A DNA stretch of 64,000 bases from Chrysoperla carnea. Lineage: Eukaryota > Arthropoda > Insecta > Neuroptera > Chrysopidae. The DNA is taken from NCBI RefSeq assembly GCF_905475395.1, contig NC_058337.1, forward strand, positions 12,946,983-13,010,982, written 5' to 3'. The notes beneath the pieces are model-generated. The model worked only from the letters and a program-made list of their open reading frames with translations, made no database searches and had not been told where the DNA came from. Below are positions 59,901 through 64,000 of this stretch, one piece after another (the first letter of the stretch is position 1; each line of letters starts with the position of its first letter). A program made the translations under genes and the position numbers.

Positions 59901-61263
59901 AGGAAAAACACATTTTCGAATTATTTTTTTAAATACAAATTTTCCATTATTATACAAGAATTAATTTTTCAGAATCCCATCAAAGATTACAATATACCAA
60001 TAAAACATCTGAAACACTGGTTTAGTGAATTTACGGTAACGAAGAAACGTGAAGATATTGCCAATTTAATCAAAGAGTTAATGGTTAGCTATGGGCATGA
60101 TACGAATATGATTCCAGAAAATATTTCATTTCCTACTCTTAACGGTAATATTTTCTTTTTTTCTTTTTAGAATGACAACTTATCACTAATATTTTCAATT
60201 GATTGAGGAATCAAACTATAAATTTAGTGATTATCTTAGTTATGATTAAATCGAGTAATCAATAGTTATTAGTTTTAGTTTGATTAAAATTTTTAACTAA
60301 ATAGTTAAAAATAGTTAGTTAAAAATTTTAATCAAACTAAAACTAATAACTATTTATTATTCGATTTAATTTAAGGACATGCGAGCGAATGGTTAACTAA
60401 CACGCATTCTTTTCTGTGTGGAATATTAATTTCAATATTATTTTAAGCTCAATCGATTTCGTTCATCAACGGTACTTGTTTAATTTATATTTTTCTCGGT
60501 ATTACTACAATATCCGACACAGAATTTCGATCAGATAGAATTATTCCATCCTATAACGGATAAAGCTTATATGTTTATGTAATTTAACACTAATAAAGCA
60601 TTATTTACTAATCTGTTAATAAAAGTTATTAAAAAAATGAATACTTTGAATTTACATAAATATCTTTGTTTAGGCGTTCTAGTCGAACCATCAGATACTG
60701 ATCATGATATGGATGAGATGCGACGAAACCAATTTAGAGATCACGATGACGATGAAGAATTAGATGATGAAGAAATGATGGATGCTGAAGATGAAGAAGA
60801 TGATGAAGAACTAGACGAAGAATATGCCGACAAACATCTTGACATGGACGATGAAGATAAAGAAATGTTAGATGAAGAAATTCCACGACGTGTCCACAGT
60901 CCAACAACAGTATCGTCACGACCAGCAATAAAACATCATTTTAAATGTAAATCAAATAGTAGTAGTAACAAAACGTTTGTAAATCGTAAAAACAAATTAA
61001 ATAGTAACAGCAGTGGTGGACATTATAAAAGAATAGAACGTGAACGTGAGCGTGAACGTGGTGAAACTGCATCATCAGACGAGAGTGGTAGTGTTAATCA
61101 ATCGAGTAACTTAAAAGCGATAAGTGTAAATTATGGTAGTGATAGTTCAAGTAAAAGTAATAGGGATACAATGTCGTATTTAAAAGCGAAACGTATTGTT
61201 CGGCATAAACCTAATGAAAATGAAACGACCTCAAAACGACAAAAAATAGAATTTTCACCTTAA
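18856..61263 (+). CDS. velo: SENP6/SENP7-type (Ulp2 family) SUMO protease, veloren-like, 21 coding exons
   Basis: Cysteine protease expected to trim SUMO chains and remove SUMO from nuclear proteins. Exons join to 6060 nt, 2019 aa. In order: Q-rich region (about 1-510; QPMQQQ repeats 280-420), RG/RGG boxes (540-555, 719-745, 780-812), beta-grasp-like segment (850-914), zinc knuckle C1091/C1094/C1104/C1107, SUMO-interacting motif (1180-1189), and the SENP6/7 pre-domain CRTVRIGSYK (from about 1272). The protease core starts at about 1462. Catalytic residues are His1571 (ESSHWF), Asp1699 (ILIFDSL), Gln1747 and Cys1753 (QTNFTDCGLY). An acidic loop (about 1615-1690) splits the core between His and Asp, typical of SENP6/7. 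The tail is acidic and then basic, with a KRQK nuclear signal. Drosophila Velo is also long. The weakest link is exon 14 to 15 across a 10.3-kb intron, where the exons could instead belong to two genes. Confidence 0.85.
18980..21293 (+). other. velo intron 1, repeat-rich
   Basis: Holds a large, degenerate repeat cluster. A ~90-bp tract with GGCATGAACCTCTA occurs as a direct repeat near 19870 and 20885. Between them, a TCAATCAAATGAAAAA / TTTTTATTTGATTGA inverted pair near 20115 and 20520 joins family A fragments (AACGGTTTACAAGATGG near 20498). No coding exon seen. Confidence 0.6.
21294..21379 (+). CDS. velo: velo exon 2
   Basis: Residues 42-70 (SPTYHLQYVINHEDPNQQ...), between a TTTTTTAG acceptor and a GTAAGA donor. 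It closes phase 1 to phase 0. Confidence 0.75.
21840..22362. mobile_element. CAGGGTG-family foldback remnant in velo intron 2
   Basis: Contains GTTAGCTTTCGGAGGAAATG, GCATTTAATCGAAAGAAAAT, then GAAACTAGAATTTCAGGACA and the terminal part GCAGATGTCAGAACATGATT ... GTTAGCCATAATAGG, ending in TCCACTCTG before TA. It aligns with the elements at 30751, 34996 and 61660. Confidence 0.65.
22713..22943 (+). CDS. velo: velo exon 3
   Basis: Residues 71-147, Q/H/T-rich (VMLQPAEQHTIVNSPVKQPG ... IQQSPVQ). Phase 0 on both sides, with a GTAATT donor. Confidence 0.8.
23160..23545 (-). mobile_element. TTAA/CCC-GGG family element, truncated reverse copy
   Basis: ACTCGTCAACACTCGCGTTATGAGC, CAATTTTTTGAAGG-like and TCTCTCATCACGATAA tracts are the reverse complement of the element at 41704-42503 and match the one at 53832-54414. 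Only one end is recognisable. Confidence 0.6.
24274..24471 (+). CDS. velo: velo exon 4
   Basis: Residues 148-213, Q-rich (QPVEQQYIIQQAEPTPVQQH...). Acceptor ATCTTTTAG, donor GTCAGT, phase 0 throughout. Confidence 0.8.
24472..26172 (+). other. velo intron 4
   Basis: No exon seen. A CAGGGTG end preceded by TATA occurs near 24999, but I cannot find the partner end. The rest is unassigned AT-rich sequence. Confidence 0.5.
26173..26799 (+). CDS. velo: velo exon 5, QPMQQQ repeat exon
   Basis: Residues 214-422. It starts QPPDDPQQNIDPHLQQYQRF and then moves into imperfect repeats of (Q)PMQQQ, coded mainly by CAA with interspersed CAG and frequent ATG/CCN. The part from about 26394 is a low-complexity tract that is likely to vary in length between individuals. 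Phase 0 on both sides. Confidence 0.85.
26897..26930 (+). repeat. (AT)n microsatellite
   Basis: About 17 uninterrupted AT units in velo intron 5. Confidence 0.9.
27635..27875. repeat. GTGAGTGGCTTC-family repeat, copy 1
   Basis: GGGACATCACTTTTTTTGTT, GAAACTTCGTGAGTGGCTTC and a GATGAGCTTGCCTACCACCT tract recur near 37728-37975. The GTGAGTGGCTTC core is also in both arms of the element at 35822-36506, so the three are related. Confidence 0.55.
28471..28542 (-). tRNA. tRNA-like gene or tRNA-derived element, copy 1
   Basis: 72 nt fold as a cloverleaf on the minus strand: acceptor ACTCGAA/TTCGAGT, D stem GCCT/GGGC, anticodon stem CTTGA/CCAAG (one mismatch), T stem CCGGG/CCTGG with loop TTCGAGT. 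The A box (TAGCCTAATTGG) and B box (GGTTCGAGTCC) are intact and seven Ts follow immediately, a Pol III terminator. The anticodon loop CATGAAT lacks U33, so no normal isotype can be assigned (position 34-36 would be TGA). Likely a tRNA pseudogene or SINE head rather than a working tRNA. Confidence 0.6.
28771..28842 (-). tRNA. tRNA-like gene or tRNA-derived element, copy 2
   Basis: Same as copy 1, exactly 300 bp downstream, with one change that turns the anticodon stem CTTGA into CTTAA and so weakens it further. A box, B box and T-run are kept. Confidence 0.6.
29453..29522 (-). mobile_element. SINE-like tRNA-derived element, minus-strand copy
   Basis: The reverse complement reads GTCCTAGACCGGATATCTAG then AGGACCCGAATTCTGTGTAA, matching the plus-strand copy at 29661-29760 apart from a ~13-bp deletion that removes the B-box region. 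Confidence 0.6.
29575..29890. repeat. inverted pair flanking the plus-strand SINE-like copy
   Basis: TTATAAGTCAGTCTCTCATAC at 29575 is inverted at 29866-29888 (GTATGAGAGATTTTGACTTATAA). The match continues over about 57 bp on each side (TTTTTAATAACTTTTT / AAAAAGTTATTAAAAA). The arrangement suggests one element inserted into another copy in opposite orientation. Confidence 0.6.
29661..29760 (+). mobile_element. SINE-like tRNA-derived element, plus-strand copy
   Basis: It contains an A-box-like TAGCGGAGTTGG, then CCTAGACCGGATATCTAGAG, and a B-box-like GGATTCAAGTTCC, in tRNA-like spacing. The tail TGTGTAATTTTTTCGTTTCT is shared with the inverted copy. Confidence 0.55.
30751..31195. mobile_element. 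CAGGGTG-family foldback, half element
   Basis: It starts TA then CAGGGTGGGTTATTAATATC. It continues with ACATCATGTTCTGACATCAG, GATAGAATAACACTTTAAAT-like sequence and GGCGAATGTCCTCTACTGCC. The second terminus is missing. Confidence 0.65.
31432..31703 (+). CDS. velo: velo exon 6
   Basis: Residues 423-512 plus two bases. It begins LADNQIVQLQDGRQMTVAEW and then becomes Q-rich. Donor GTTAGT. Confidence 0.82.
31704..32929 (+). other. velo intron 6
   Basis: Contains the repeat shared with 15340-15480 (GTCAGCTGTTTGAATATTGT near 32070) and otherwise unassigned sequence. No exon seen. Confidence 0.55.
32930..33588 (+). CDS. velo: velo exon 7, Q/N-rich with RGG boxes
   Basis: Residues 513-732. It has an RGG box near the start (VKRSPRPRGGARGGAGG), a long Q/N/M/P-rich stretch, and ends TRGGRGARGAARG at a GTATGT donor. 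Reading through the donor would stop after one more codon (GGT ATG TAA), so an unspliced form would end there. Confidence 0.85.
34045..34480 (+). pseudogene. decayed non-LTR retrotransposon, RNase H and C-terminal fragment
   Basis: One frame reads CSVYQAEVMAIHEVCKCIRL then NDITIFINSQAVLN, and after a duplication or frame break LLWVPGYRDIPGNCEAGELA, the RNase H signature WVPGH..I.GNE.AD.LA of I/R1/Jockey-type elements. A further block HCLALAMRRWTYLSQPLFDD matches the region after RNase H in such elements. Stops and frame shifts separate the blocks and no reverse transcriptase is present, so this is a dead 5'-truncated copy. Confidence 0.8.
34996..35794. mobile_element. CAGGGTG-family foldback element
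   Basis: Both arms are present. The right end is CCACCCTG before TA. The left arm (CTAAATATCTCGTTTTGTAG, GTTGCAGAGTTTGATGGGG) pairs with the right arm (CCCCATCAAACTCCGCAACT, GGTTAACTACAAAAGG). The outermost left bases are degraded. Non-coding, about 0.8 kb. This is the fullest ordinary copy of the family in the window. Confidence 0.75.
35822..36506. mobile_element. 685-bp foldback element next to velo exon 8, TA duplication
   Basis: The ends GTCTACAGTACAG and CTGTATTGTAGAC are flanked by TA. The arms pair over well over 100 bp: ACGTGAGTGGCTTCATTTAA with a reversed partner near 36437, and GACGGGAAACACGTCATTTAAACGACC with its partner near 36345. Non-coding. The right end lies 38 bp upstream of the exon 8 start. 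Confidence 0.8.
36545..36685 (+). CDS. velo: velo exon 8, RGG exon with weak acceptor
   Basis: Residues 733-779, GGRGSRGGRGGIHNQTQALN and onward. It is 141 nt, phase 1 at both ends, so skipping it keeps the frame. The acceptor ATATGATAG has almost no pyrimidine tract, unlike the other exons. Confidence 0.75.
37131..37146 (+). repeat. poly(G) run of 16
   Basis: Uninterrupted G16 in an AT-rich intron, with G-quadruplex potential in the pre-mRNA. Confidence 0.9.
37724..38000. repeat. GTGAGTGGCTTC-family repeat, copy 2
   Basis: GTGGGACAGCACCCCTTTTG, GAAACTTCGTGAGTGGCTTC and GGTAGGCAAGCTCATCGGTG match copy 1 at 27635-27875; the last tract is in inverted order relative to copy 1. Confidence 0.5.
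38318..38485 (+). CDS. velo: velo exon 9, RGG exon
   Basis: Residues 780-835: GGRGATRGMNQNFRGSPRGG then MVRGRGGRGG and a proline-rich end (LSPPRQPMTPQ). It is 168 nt and also phase 1 at both ends. RG/RGG boxes bind RNA and are arginine-methylation targets in other proteins. Confidence 0.85.
39002..39135 (+). CDS. velo: velo exon 10, first half of beta-grasp-like segment
   Basis: Residues 836-880. It contains AKMLVMLENGEQRLITFSLP, a hairpin-like pair of strands, then CTVRELLEQ, the start of a helix continued in exon 11. Confidence 0.85.
39217..39516 (+). CDS. velo: velo exon 11
   Basis: Residues 881-980. The first third completes the compact segment (VLMQVNVEF ... NIRCVSHPGADIEYIVTVNG). The rest is G/P/T/N-rich linker with PGTPNNSPGTYN-type repeats. 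Confidence 0.85.
39854..40385 (+). CDS. velo: velo exon 12, zinc knuckle exon
   Basis: Residues 981-1157. A Q/P-rich start is followed by VPEKEPVPP and then YVEGMLALCRYCGYISQDF with NRCERCKRKL. The pattern CxxC-x9-CxxC (C1091, C1094, C1104, C1107) is a zinc-ribbon-like knuckle. A K/S/D-rich stretch follows. Confidence 0.85.
40453..40565 (+). CDS. velo: velo exon 13, SUMO-interacting motif
   Basis: Residues 1158-1195. VLTLSSDDED is a textbook SUMO-interacting motif: a hydrophobic VxLx core followed by serines and acidic residues. A basic stretch VRKCGRRGKQK precedes it. Confidence 0.8.
40566..41439 (+). other. velo intron 13
   Basis: AT-rich. I see nothing recognisable. Confidence 0.5.
41440..41593 (+). 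CDS. velo: velo exon 14
   Basis: Residues 1196-1246: KPYEEVTIEVLRDKLGLHHK, then acidic residues and a proline-rich end (ITPPTSPPPPHLKT). Its phase-1 end fits exon 15. Confidence 0.8.
41704..42503. mobile_element. TTAA-flanked CCC...GGG element, copy 1 (piggyBac-like MITE)
   Basis: TTAA then CCCGTCAGCACTCGCG at the left; CGTGAGTACTGACGGG then T and TTAA at the right. TTAA target and CCC/GGG ends are hallmarks of the piggyBac superfamily. No transposase is encoded. It contains the tract CAACTTTCTGCCCACTGTG, also present near 58240. Confidence 0.65.
43060..43682. repeat. dispersed arthropod repeat with internal 149-bp tandem duplication
   Basis: It begins near GTGAACTACCCGCTTTGCTG and ends AAAAGCGACTTTGTTTTATA. 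The block TATCCCTTTCAACCCCTATT ... GTAGTTTCAAAGATTTAAGC occurs twice, starting at 43351 and 43500. The CCGCATCAAAATCCGTTGCG motif is one I associate with widespread arthropod repeats; I cannot assign its class. Confidence 0.65.
44338..44660. repeat. possible dispersed repeat starting ACCGAGCTTTGCTCGGT
   Basis: A 17-bp palindromic head followed by TATTTTTTGAGTTGAGACAC. The style is that of dispersed insect repeats, but no second copy is in the window. Confidence 0.35.
44793..45473. mobile_element. GC-rich ended element, possibly hAT-related
   Basis: It begins CAGCGGTGCCCAACCTACGG then CCCGCGGGCC, a CAGNGGT-type hAT-like end. CCGGCCCGCGA blocks recur at both sides (44834, 44860, 45420). TCTAGAG occurs just before the left end and just after the right side (45475), a possible target duplication. 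A clean right terminal repeat is not visible. The centre has a perfect palindrome with 16-bp arms (45003-45037, GACATCGGCATGACAC). Confidence 0.5.
46631..47216. mobile_element. foldback element, CAGG...CCCTG ends, TA duplication
   Basis: Left TA/CAGGCTGCTTGGTAATTCG and right GACACCCTG/TA. The arms pair: TTAAAATAGAAAGTTGTTCTTTAT with TAACAACTTTCTAATTTAAA, and the GAAACATTTTCTGTAAAAC tract with its inverse near 46980. 586 bp, non-coding. Related in end sequence to the CAGGGTG family. Confidence 0.6.
47447..47760 (+). repeat. dispersed repeat family A, best copy
   Basis: AACAGTGATGTTTACGAAAA, CTCTAACGGTTTACAAGATG, GGTCCTACGGACC, TTTTTGAGTTATCGTGTCC, then a run of GACG/GACGG units at 47693-47712. 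Confidence 0.75.
48210..48900. repeat. dispersed repeat with internal duplication
   Basis: GAAAGAATTTTTAAAATCGG and TTAAGTAGTGAACTCAAAAA (near 48660) recur with changes near 48805. TTTGGTGCGGAACCTTAA near 48735 recurs near 48232. Unknown class. Confidence 0.5.
51880..52010 (+). CDS. velo: velo exon 15, start of the SENP6/7-like region
   Basis: Residues 1247-1290. It ends with VLEFSCRTVRIGSYKCTPTN, strongly like the segment that precedes the catalytic domain in SENP6 and SENP7. Acceptor TTTTTAG, donor GTAAGT. Confidence 0.9.
52011..53085 (+). other. velo intron 15
   Basis: No exon or known repeat seen. Confidence 0.5.
53086..53789 (+). CDS. velo: velo exon 16, pre-domain and start of protease core
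   Basis: Residues 1291-1524. The first part (LKLKYNQIVKILVHFGKSLP, then IMFLYVLPGAARQIREVM) continues the SENP6/7 upstream domain. GGIPIYSEDYACLATDQFLN begins the Ulp1 C48 protease fold, followed by DVIIDFYLKYL and FSTFFYKRL. Confidence 0.95.
53832..54414. mobile_element. TTAA-flanked CCC...GGG element, copy 2
   Basis: TTAA then CCCGTCCGTACTCGCG at the left and CGAGTACTGACGGG then TGAA at the right. The interior matches copy 1 (TCGTGATGAGAGAAATTTTC). A family A fragment (ACGAAAAGAGATATCAAACT) is inserted near 54278. Confidence 0.65.
54790..54999 (-). pseudogene. decayed mariner/Tc1-type transposase C-terminus
   Basis: The minus strand reads MWGAVKDKCYDKHPETFDDL then KHAI, a stop, and further on NWAGRMGYCRVDL. 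This resembles the C-terminal part of IS630-Tc1-mariner transposases (…WG.VK…Y…PE…ELK…, then W…R…CR…GGH). At least two in-frame stops show it is dead. It lies 99 bp before velo exon 17. Confidence 0.65.
55099..55337 (+). CDS. velo: velo exon 17, catalytic histidine
   Basis: Residues 1525-1604. RHLRVARWTRGIDIFEKDFV then IPINESSHWFLAIICYPNLE; the histidine of SSHWF (1571) is the general base of the C48 triad. It ends at the beginning of the loop that interrupts the SENP6/7 core. Confidence 0.95.
55338..56747 (+). other. velo intron 17
   Basis: No exon or assignable repeat seen. Open frame 56237-56431 has no similarity. Confidence 0.5.
56748..57009 (+). CDS. velo: velo exon 18, acidic loop inside the protease core
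   Basis: Residues 1605-1691. After KYQIQIGNTILTAIKREAKN it becomes strongly acidic (EGSDSDLEHNDSEEDTPPDE). It lies between the histidine and aspartate of the triad, where SENP6/7 enzymes carry insertions that help select SUMO chains. Confidence 0.9.
57465..57579. repeat. inverted repeat with ~43-bp arms
   Basis: AGTCCATCAGTTTACATAGC at 57465 pairs with GCTATGTAAACTGCTGGACT ending at 57579. Pairing continues through GACTTTAACAGTCGGGACTC / GGGTCCCGACTGTTAAGTCG. Confidence 0.85.
58640..59010. repeat. imperfect foldback pair in intron 18
   Basis: GAGACGTTAGAAACTTTGTG near 58700 is mirrored by CACGATGTGCAAAGTTTCCA and ACGTCTG near 58940-58965. The surrounding tracts (GCGTCC...GCAG versus CGAAAGAGAGCGTTCC) also correspond loosely. 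The ends are not clear. Confidence 0.45.
59282..59504 (+). CDS. velo: velo exon 19, catalytic aspartate and cysteine
   Basis: Residues 1692-1766. PCILIFDSL supplies Asp1699; PQQTNFTDCGLYVLQYVEAF supplies the oxyanion Gln1747 and nucleophile Cys1753. All key residues are intact, so an active protease is expected. Confidence 0.95.
59973..60144 (+). CDS. velo: velo exon 20
   Basis: Residues 1767-1823: NPIKDYNIPIKHLKHWFSEF, then KKREDIANLIKELM, matching the end of the SENP6/7 catalytic domain. Phase 0 in, phase 1 out. Confidence 0.93.
60244..60371. repeat. inverted repeat with a perfect 39-bp core in velo intron 20
   Basis: 60261-60299 and 60316-60354 are exact reverse complements (AATAGTTATTAGTTTTAGTT...), separated by 16 nt. 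Pairing extends outward with a few mismatches to about 60244 and 60371 (ATTAAATCGA / TCGATTTAAT). Confidence 0.9.
60674..61263 (+). CDS. velo: velo exon 21, acidic then basic C-terminal tail
   Basis: Residues 1824-2019 and the TAA stop. After GVLVEPSDTDHDMDEMR comes a long D/E tract (about 1845-1890), then an S/N/K-rich stretch, an (ER)n tract RIERERERERG, and a basic nuclear-localisation-like end (KAKRIVRHKP, SKRQKIEF). It is not part of the protease fold. Confidence 0.88.
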
Positions 61264-61657
61264 ATTAAGTATTTCATTTTATATATTTATATAAAACAAA
61301 GTGTATATTTTAGGTTTTTAATAATTAATAATGTTATTATGTTAACTATGTTATTGTTTTATTATTTTTTATTAATTAATTAATGAAACAACAAACCAAC
61401 CAACGAATCACTTCAAATTTAATTCAATTAAATGCTGTTTCTATTATATTTAGTTTGGATTTGAGTACGAGTTTGTTTCATGATTTCTAGTTTACATCTC
61501 ATGTTATCATACATAATCGATGTCATCGCATCGTTCTTTATTTTAATTAATATTGTTATCACAGATTGACTTATAAGCTTTATATTACGTACAGCAAGAT
61601 CTGACTTACTTCACTCATCGTTCAAGACCGTGGAAAATAATAAAGAAGATAAATTTA
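61264..61657 (+). other. 3' flank of velo
   Basis: AT-rich. No canonical AATAAA is found close to the stop; a TATAAA occurs near 61289. The 3' end cannot be placed. Confidence 0.4.
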
Positions 61658-62478
61658 TACAGGGTGAATCATTTTAATATACTATGGATAATAGTTCGTT
61701 TTGCAGTTAACCAATCAAAAATAACTTAAACAAATTGCTTTAATAGTCAATTAAGATCATAAAAAGTAAGAGATAGAATAACAATTTAAATTAGAAAGTT
61801 GATTCTCATAAAAAAACTTAACATTTTCTATTCAAAACTTTTTTATCGAAAATTGTTAACTTTCGGAAAAAATGCGACTTAAAAATTGTCATTATTCGAT
61901 TAAATCGAAAGAAAATATGTTAACTTTAGAAAAATGTTTTAGACAAAAGCTATCAAGGACAATAAAGGTCATTCGTCCATGTTAATAACTTTTAAGAGGA
62001 TCATTTCGCTTCCAATATTAATTATAAAATATTAGATTACAAGGAAAAATAATTATTTTGTAATATTTTAAGTCTTCTATCTATCGTATCGTGAAGTTTC
62101 GATCATACTTTACCGTGTGAATTTTTGTAAAACCGATAGTTTCGGAGGTACAGCTTTTCAAAGTTTGTCTATTTTTTCAAGTTTTACGATTTTAAACTAG
62201 AATTGCAATTTTCTCATATATAATTATGTGGAGTTTTCTTTCGCTAAGGGCTCGTTTAAAATGAGTACCTTAAAGTACAAAAATATTATTTATTAACCAA
62301 TCTACGAACGTTTATAATTTTTGTTTACAGTTTTAACCATATCTCCGGTTCTATTTCGTATCAAGACGAATAAAAAAAAGAAATATTTGTTATTTCTTGT
62401 AGAATAAAATGGTTCTAAATTTAATAAAATTTTTAATAGTTTAGGAGCTATGGCCGTATAAACAATTAATTAACAAAT

Positions 62479-62491
62479 CCCCCCCCCCCCC
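62479..62491 (+). repeat. poly(C) run of 13
   Basis: Uninterrupted C13 inside the element at 61660-63427. Confidence 0.9.
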
Positions 62492-63101
62492 ACTCTGAGC
62501 GCTGAGCAAGTTGAAAATTCGAATTCGGCGGGTCAAAATACGTCGAAATATACTCCTTGTTCGGTGGGACCTGCATACGAAACTCACTCAGCGCCTACAC
62601 TAAGCAACTAAATACTTGACTAAAGAAAATATTGTCTTGCTTTTTTTTAGAAGTCAAATACTTCTATTTTATTGAATTAAGGAGGTCTTTTCGACGCCAA
62701 TGTTAATTTTTAAAAAATGCACAATTTACTTCCAGCCAATGAAAGGATTATCTTGAGCCCAGGTAAATTTTCAAAACCATCTGAAGATCAAGGCCAAAAG
62801 ACCTGGAAACTAGAACTTCAGATCCAAGTTATGGACACAGGCGAATGTCCTCTATTGCCGTTGACAACTTTTGGTTAAAGCACTTTTCTGTAGTTAGCGT
62901 GTTTTCTTTCGATTAAATACAATAATGAAATATTTTTAAATCGCATTCCTCCGAAATCTAACTTTTTTTTTTTTTTTTAAATGCTTGTATCGATTGAAAA
63001 TTTTACAACCTGGTATTGGAGTAGTTTTTTTCTAAAATTCAGTTTTGGAATAAATTTTTTACAATTGTATTGTGTTAAAACGATGTAACTTATTTTGGTA
63101 A

Positions 63102-63281
63102 TTATTTTTTAATTAATAGTTCTTGTCCTTTGTTTTTCACAAGTAAACTAAATGCTGGTTCTTTTAATATTGTTCTTCTAAAATGATTTCTTAATAATTG
63201 CCATGTACGTTCTTTTATAATTTGTACCTGTTCCATTCGTTGCCATATTTTGTTACCCATTACTTGGTTTTCATATTTATT
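63102..63281 (-). pseudogene. Rap1/TERF2IP-like Myb fragment inside a TIR element
   Basis: The minus-strand frame reads NKYENQVMGNKIWQRMEQVQ then IIKERTWQLLRNHFRRTILK and ends 20 residues later at TAA. The pattern GNxIWxxME...RTWQxLRxHFxxxI resembles helices 2 and 3 of the Rap1-type Myb domain of telomere-binding TERF2IP proteins. The first helix is missing: stops (TGA, TAG) lie directly upstream in frame, and no good acceptor is seen. It could be a captured exon fragment or the last part of a gene truncated by the element. I rely on the motif only. Confidence 0.4.
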
Positions 63282-63427
63282 TCATATCTATTCTGTGTTT
63301 GTGAATTATCTTTATCTCCATCATCGACAAAACCTTTTTTATAATCTAAATTGGGTTCTGTATGATTTACCCATTTGGTTAACTACAAAACGAACTATTA
63401 GCCATAGTATATTAAAATGGTCCACCC

Positions 63428-64000
63428 TGTATAGCTGAGTTGAACTGTAAATAGCCTATATGTCGCTGCCGTAGAAACAGTTGTGAACCTAAGGTTTGTT
63501 CTCATTAAGACAGTATTAATAATACATCCAACACATAATAATAGCGATAAATGAAAAAAAAATCTCCGAAATTATAAAGTTTACGAAAAAATGTTCCCAA
63601 CAAAAGTTGTTTGTTATTTTATTAAGAATAAATTTCTAATTTAAACATTTCCTCTACTTTATCATTTACGAACCTGAGATCAATTTCAAGAATCGTGTAA
63701 ATCACTGTCTTTAAGGTCTCTGTGAGACAGCCCCTTTCCGAGTACAATAATTTTTACTTGGGTCATTTTTCTAAAAGTCCTTCGTTATAATGGGATACCT
63801 AGAATAAGGATCAAATCTTGTATTTCAAATGACTTACCTAAATGGTATTAAGAATGAAAAAATCAAATACATCAATTTGTGATAATAATACAAGATGTGC
63901 CATTTATGTTAGTATGTAAATATTGATTAACTTTGACAATTCAGTGCAATTTTAATCATCAATCGCTTCACATCGAAACAACGGACCGAAATAGTGACGT
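63428..64000. other. right flank of the window
   Basis: Contains a family A fragment (GTTTACGAAAAAATGTTCCC and AAAAGTTGTTTG near 63578-63620). No coding sequence recognised. Confidence 0.4.

Larger units (their letters stand above)
61660..63427. mobile_element. 1.77-kb CAGGGTG-family element with foreign internal DNA, TA duplication
   Basis: Left end TA/CAGGGTGAATCATTTTAATA, right end TATTAAAATGGTCCACCCTG/TA. The terminal ~60 bp are inverted repeats (ATACTATGGATAATAGTTCG against CGAACTATTAGCCATAGTAT). The left arm (to about 61990) pairs with 62800-62971. The right arm is then broken: about 390 bp (62972-63372) and the central block (about 62000-62755) have no counterpart in other family copies. 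The 62972-63372 block contains a Myb-like coding fragment. Confidence 0.7.

Noticed and set aside
60261..60354. microRNA precursor
   Set aside because: The arms are perfectly paired over 39 bp with no bulges and the intron gives no conservation evidence; a MITE or simple palindrome fits as well.
1..64000. CRISPR arrays, operons, prokaryotic promoters
   Set aside because: No direct-repeat/spacer pattern. Gene structure, introns and proteins are clearly those of an animal.

Overview
The window looks like chromosomal DNA from an arthropod, most likely an insect. It is AT-rich. Genes are split by GT-AG introns of up to about 10 kb, and most non-coding DNA is short inverted-repeat transposons and dispersed repeats. 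CHMP1 and the SUMO protease are closest in character to insect versions. I cannot name the order. Roughly 7.2 kb of 64 kb is coding.

Layout. (1) 789-936, + strand: last coding exon of a fumarylacetoacetate-hydrolase-domain protein (FAHD2-like); the rest lies before the window. (2) 3936-5783, + strand: complete two-exon C1D gene (nuclear RNA-exosome cofactor, 146 aa). (3) 8452-12615, - strand: complete four-exon CHMP1 gene (ESCRT-III subunit, 196 aa), convergent with C1D, with a first coding exon of only 7 nt. (4) 12616-18855: about 6.2 kb without genes, filled with foldback elements, some nested. (5) 18856-61263, + strand: a 42-kb gene that I assembled as 21 coding exons joining in one open frame of 6060 nt (2019 aa). 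It encodes a SENP6/SENP7-type (Ulp2 family; Drosophila veloren-like) deSUMOylase. It has a very long N-terminal half: glutamine-rich prion-like sequence, RG/RGG boxes, a candidate beta-grasp domain, a CxxC-x9-CxxC zinc knuckle and a SUMO-interacting motif, followed by the split protease domain and a charged tail. (6) 61264-64000: a large TIR element carrying foreign DNA that encodes a Rap1/TERF2IP-like Myb fragment.

The four genes are unrelated housekeeping functions: mitochondrial-type hydrolase, RNA surveillance, membrane scission and SUMO deconjugation. There is no operon-like logic. The repeats are the second story. They comprise several TA-duplicating foldback families (one with CAGGGTG ends), a TTAA-flanked family with CCC...GGG ends, a hAT-like MITE with a perfect 8-bp target duplication 184 bp upstream of C1D, a tandem tRNA-like repeat, a second SINE-like tRNA-derived family in inverted copies, and decayed non-LTR RNase H and mariner transposase fragments. 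Several insertions are nested, giving a relative order of events. The observations most worth testing are the domain architecture of the SUMO protease, its RGG exons with a MITE abutting a weak acceptor, the possible captured Myb exon, and the tandem tRNA-like array.
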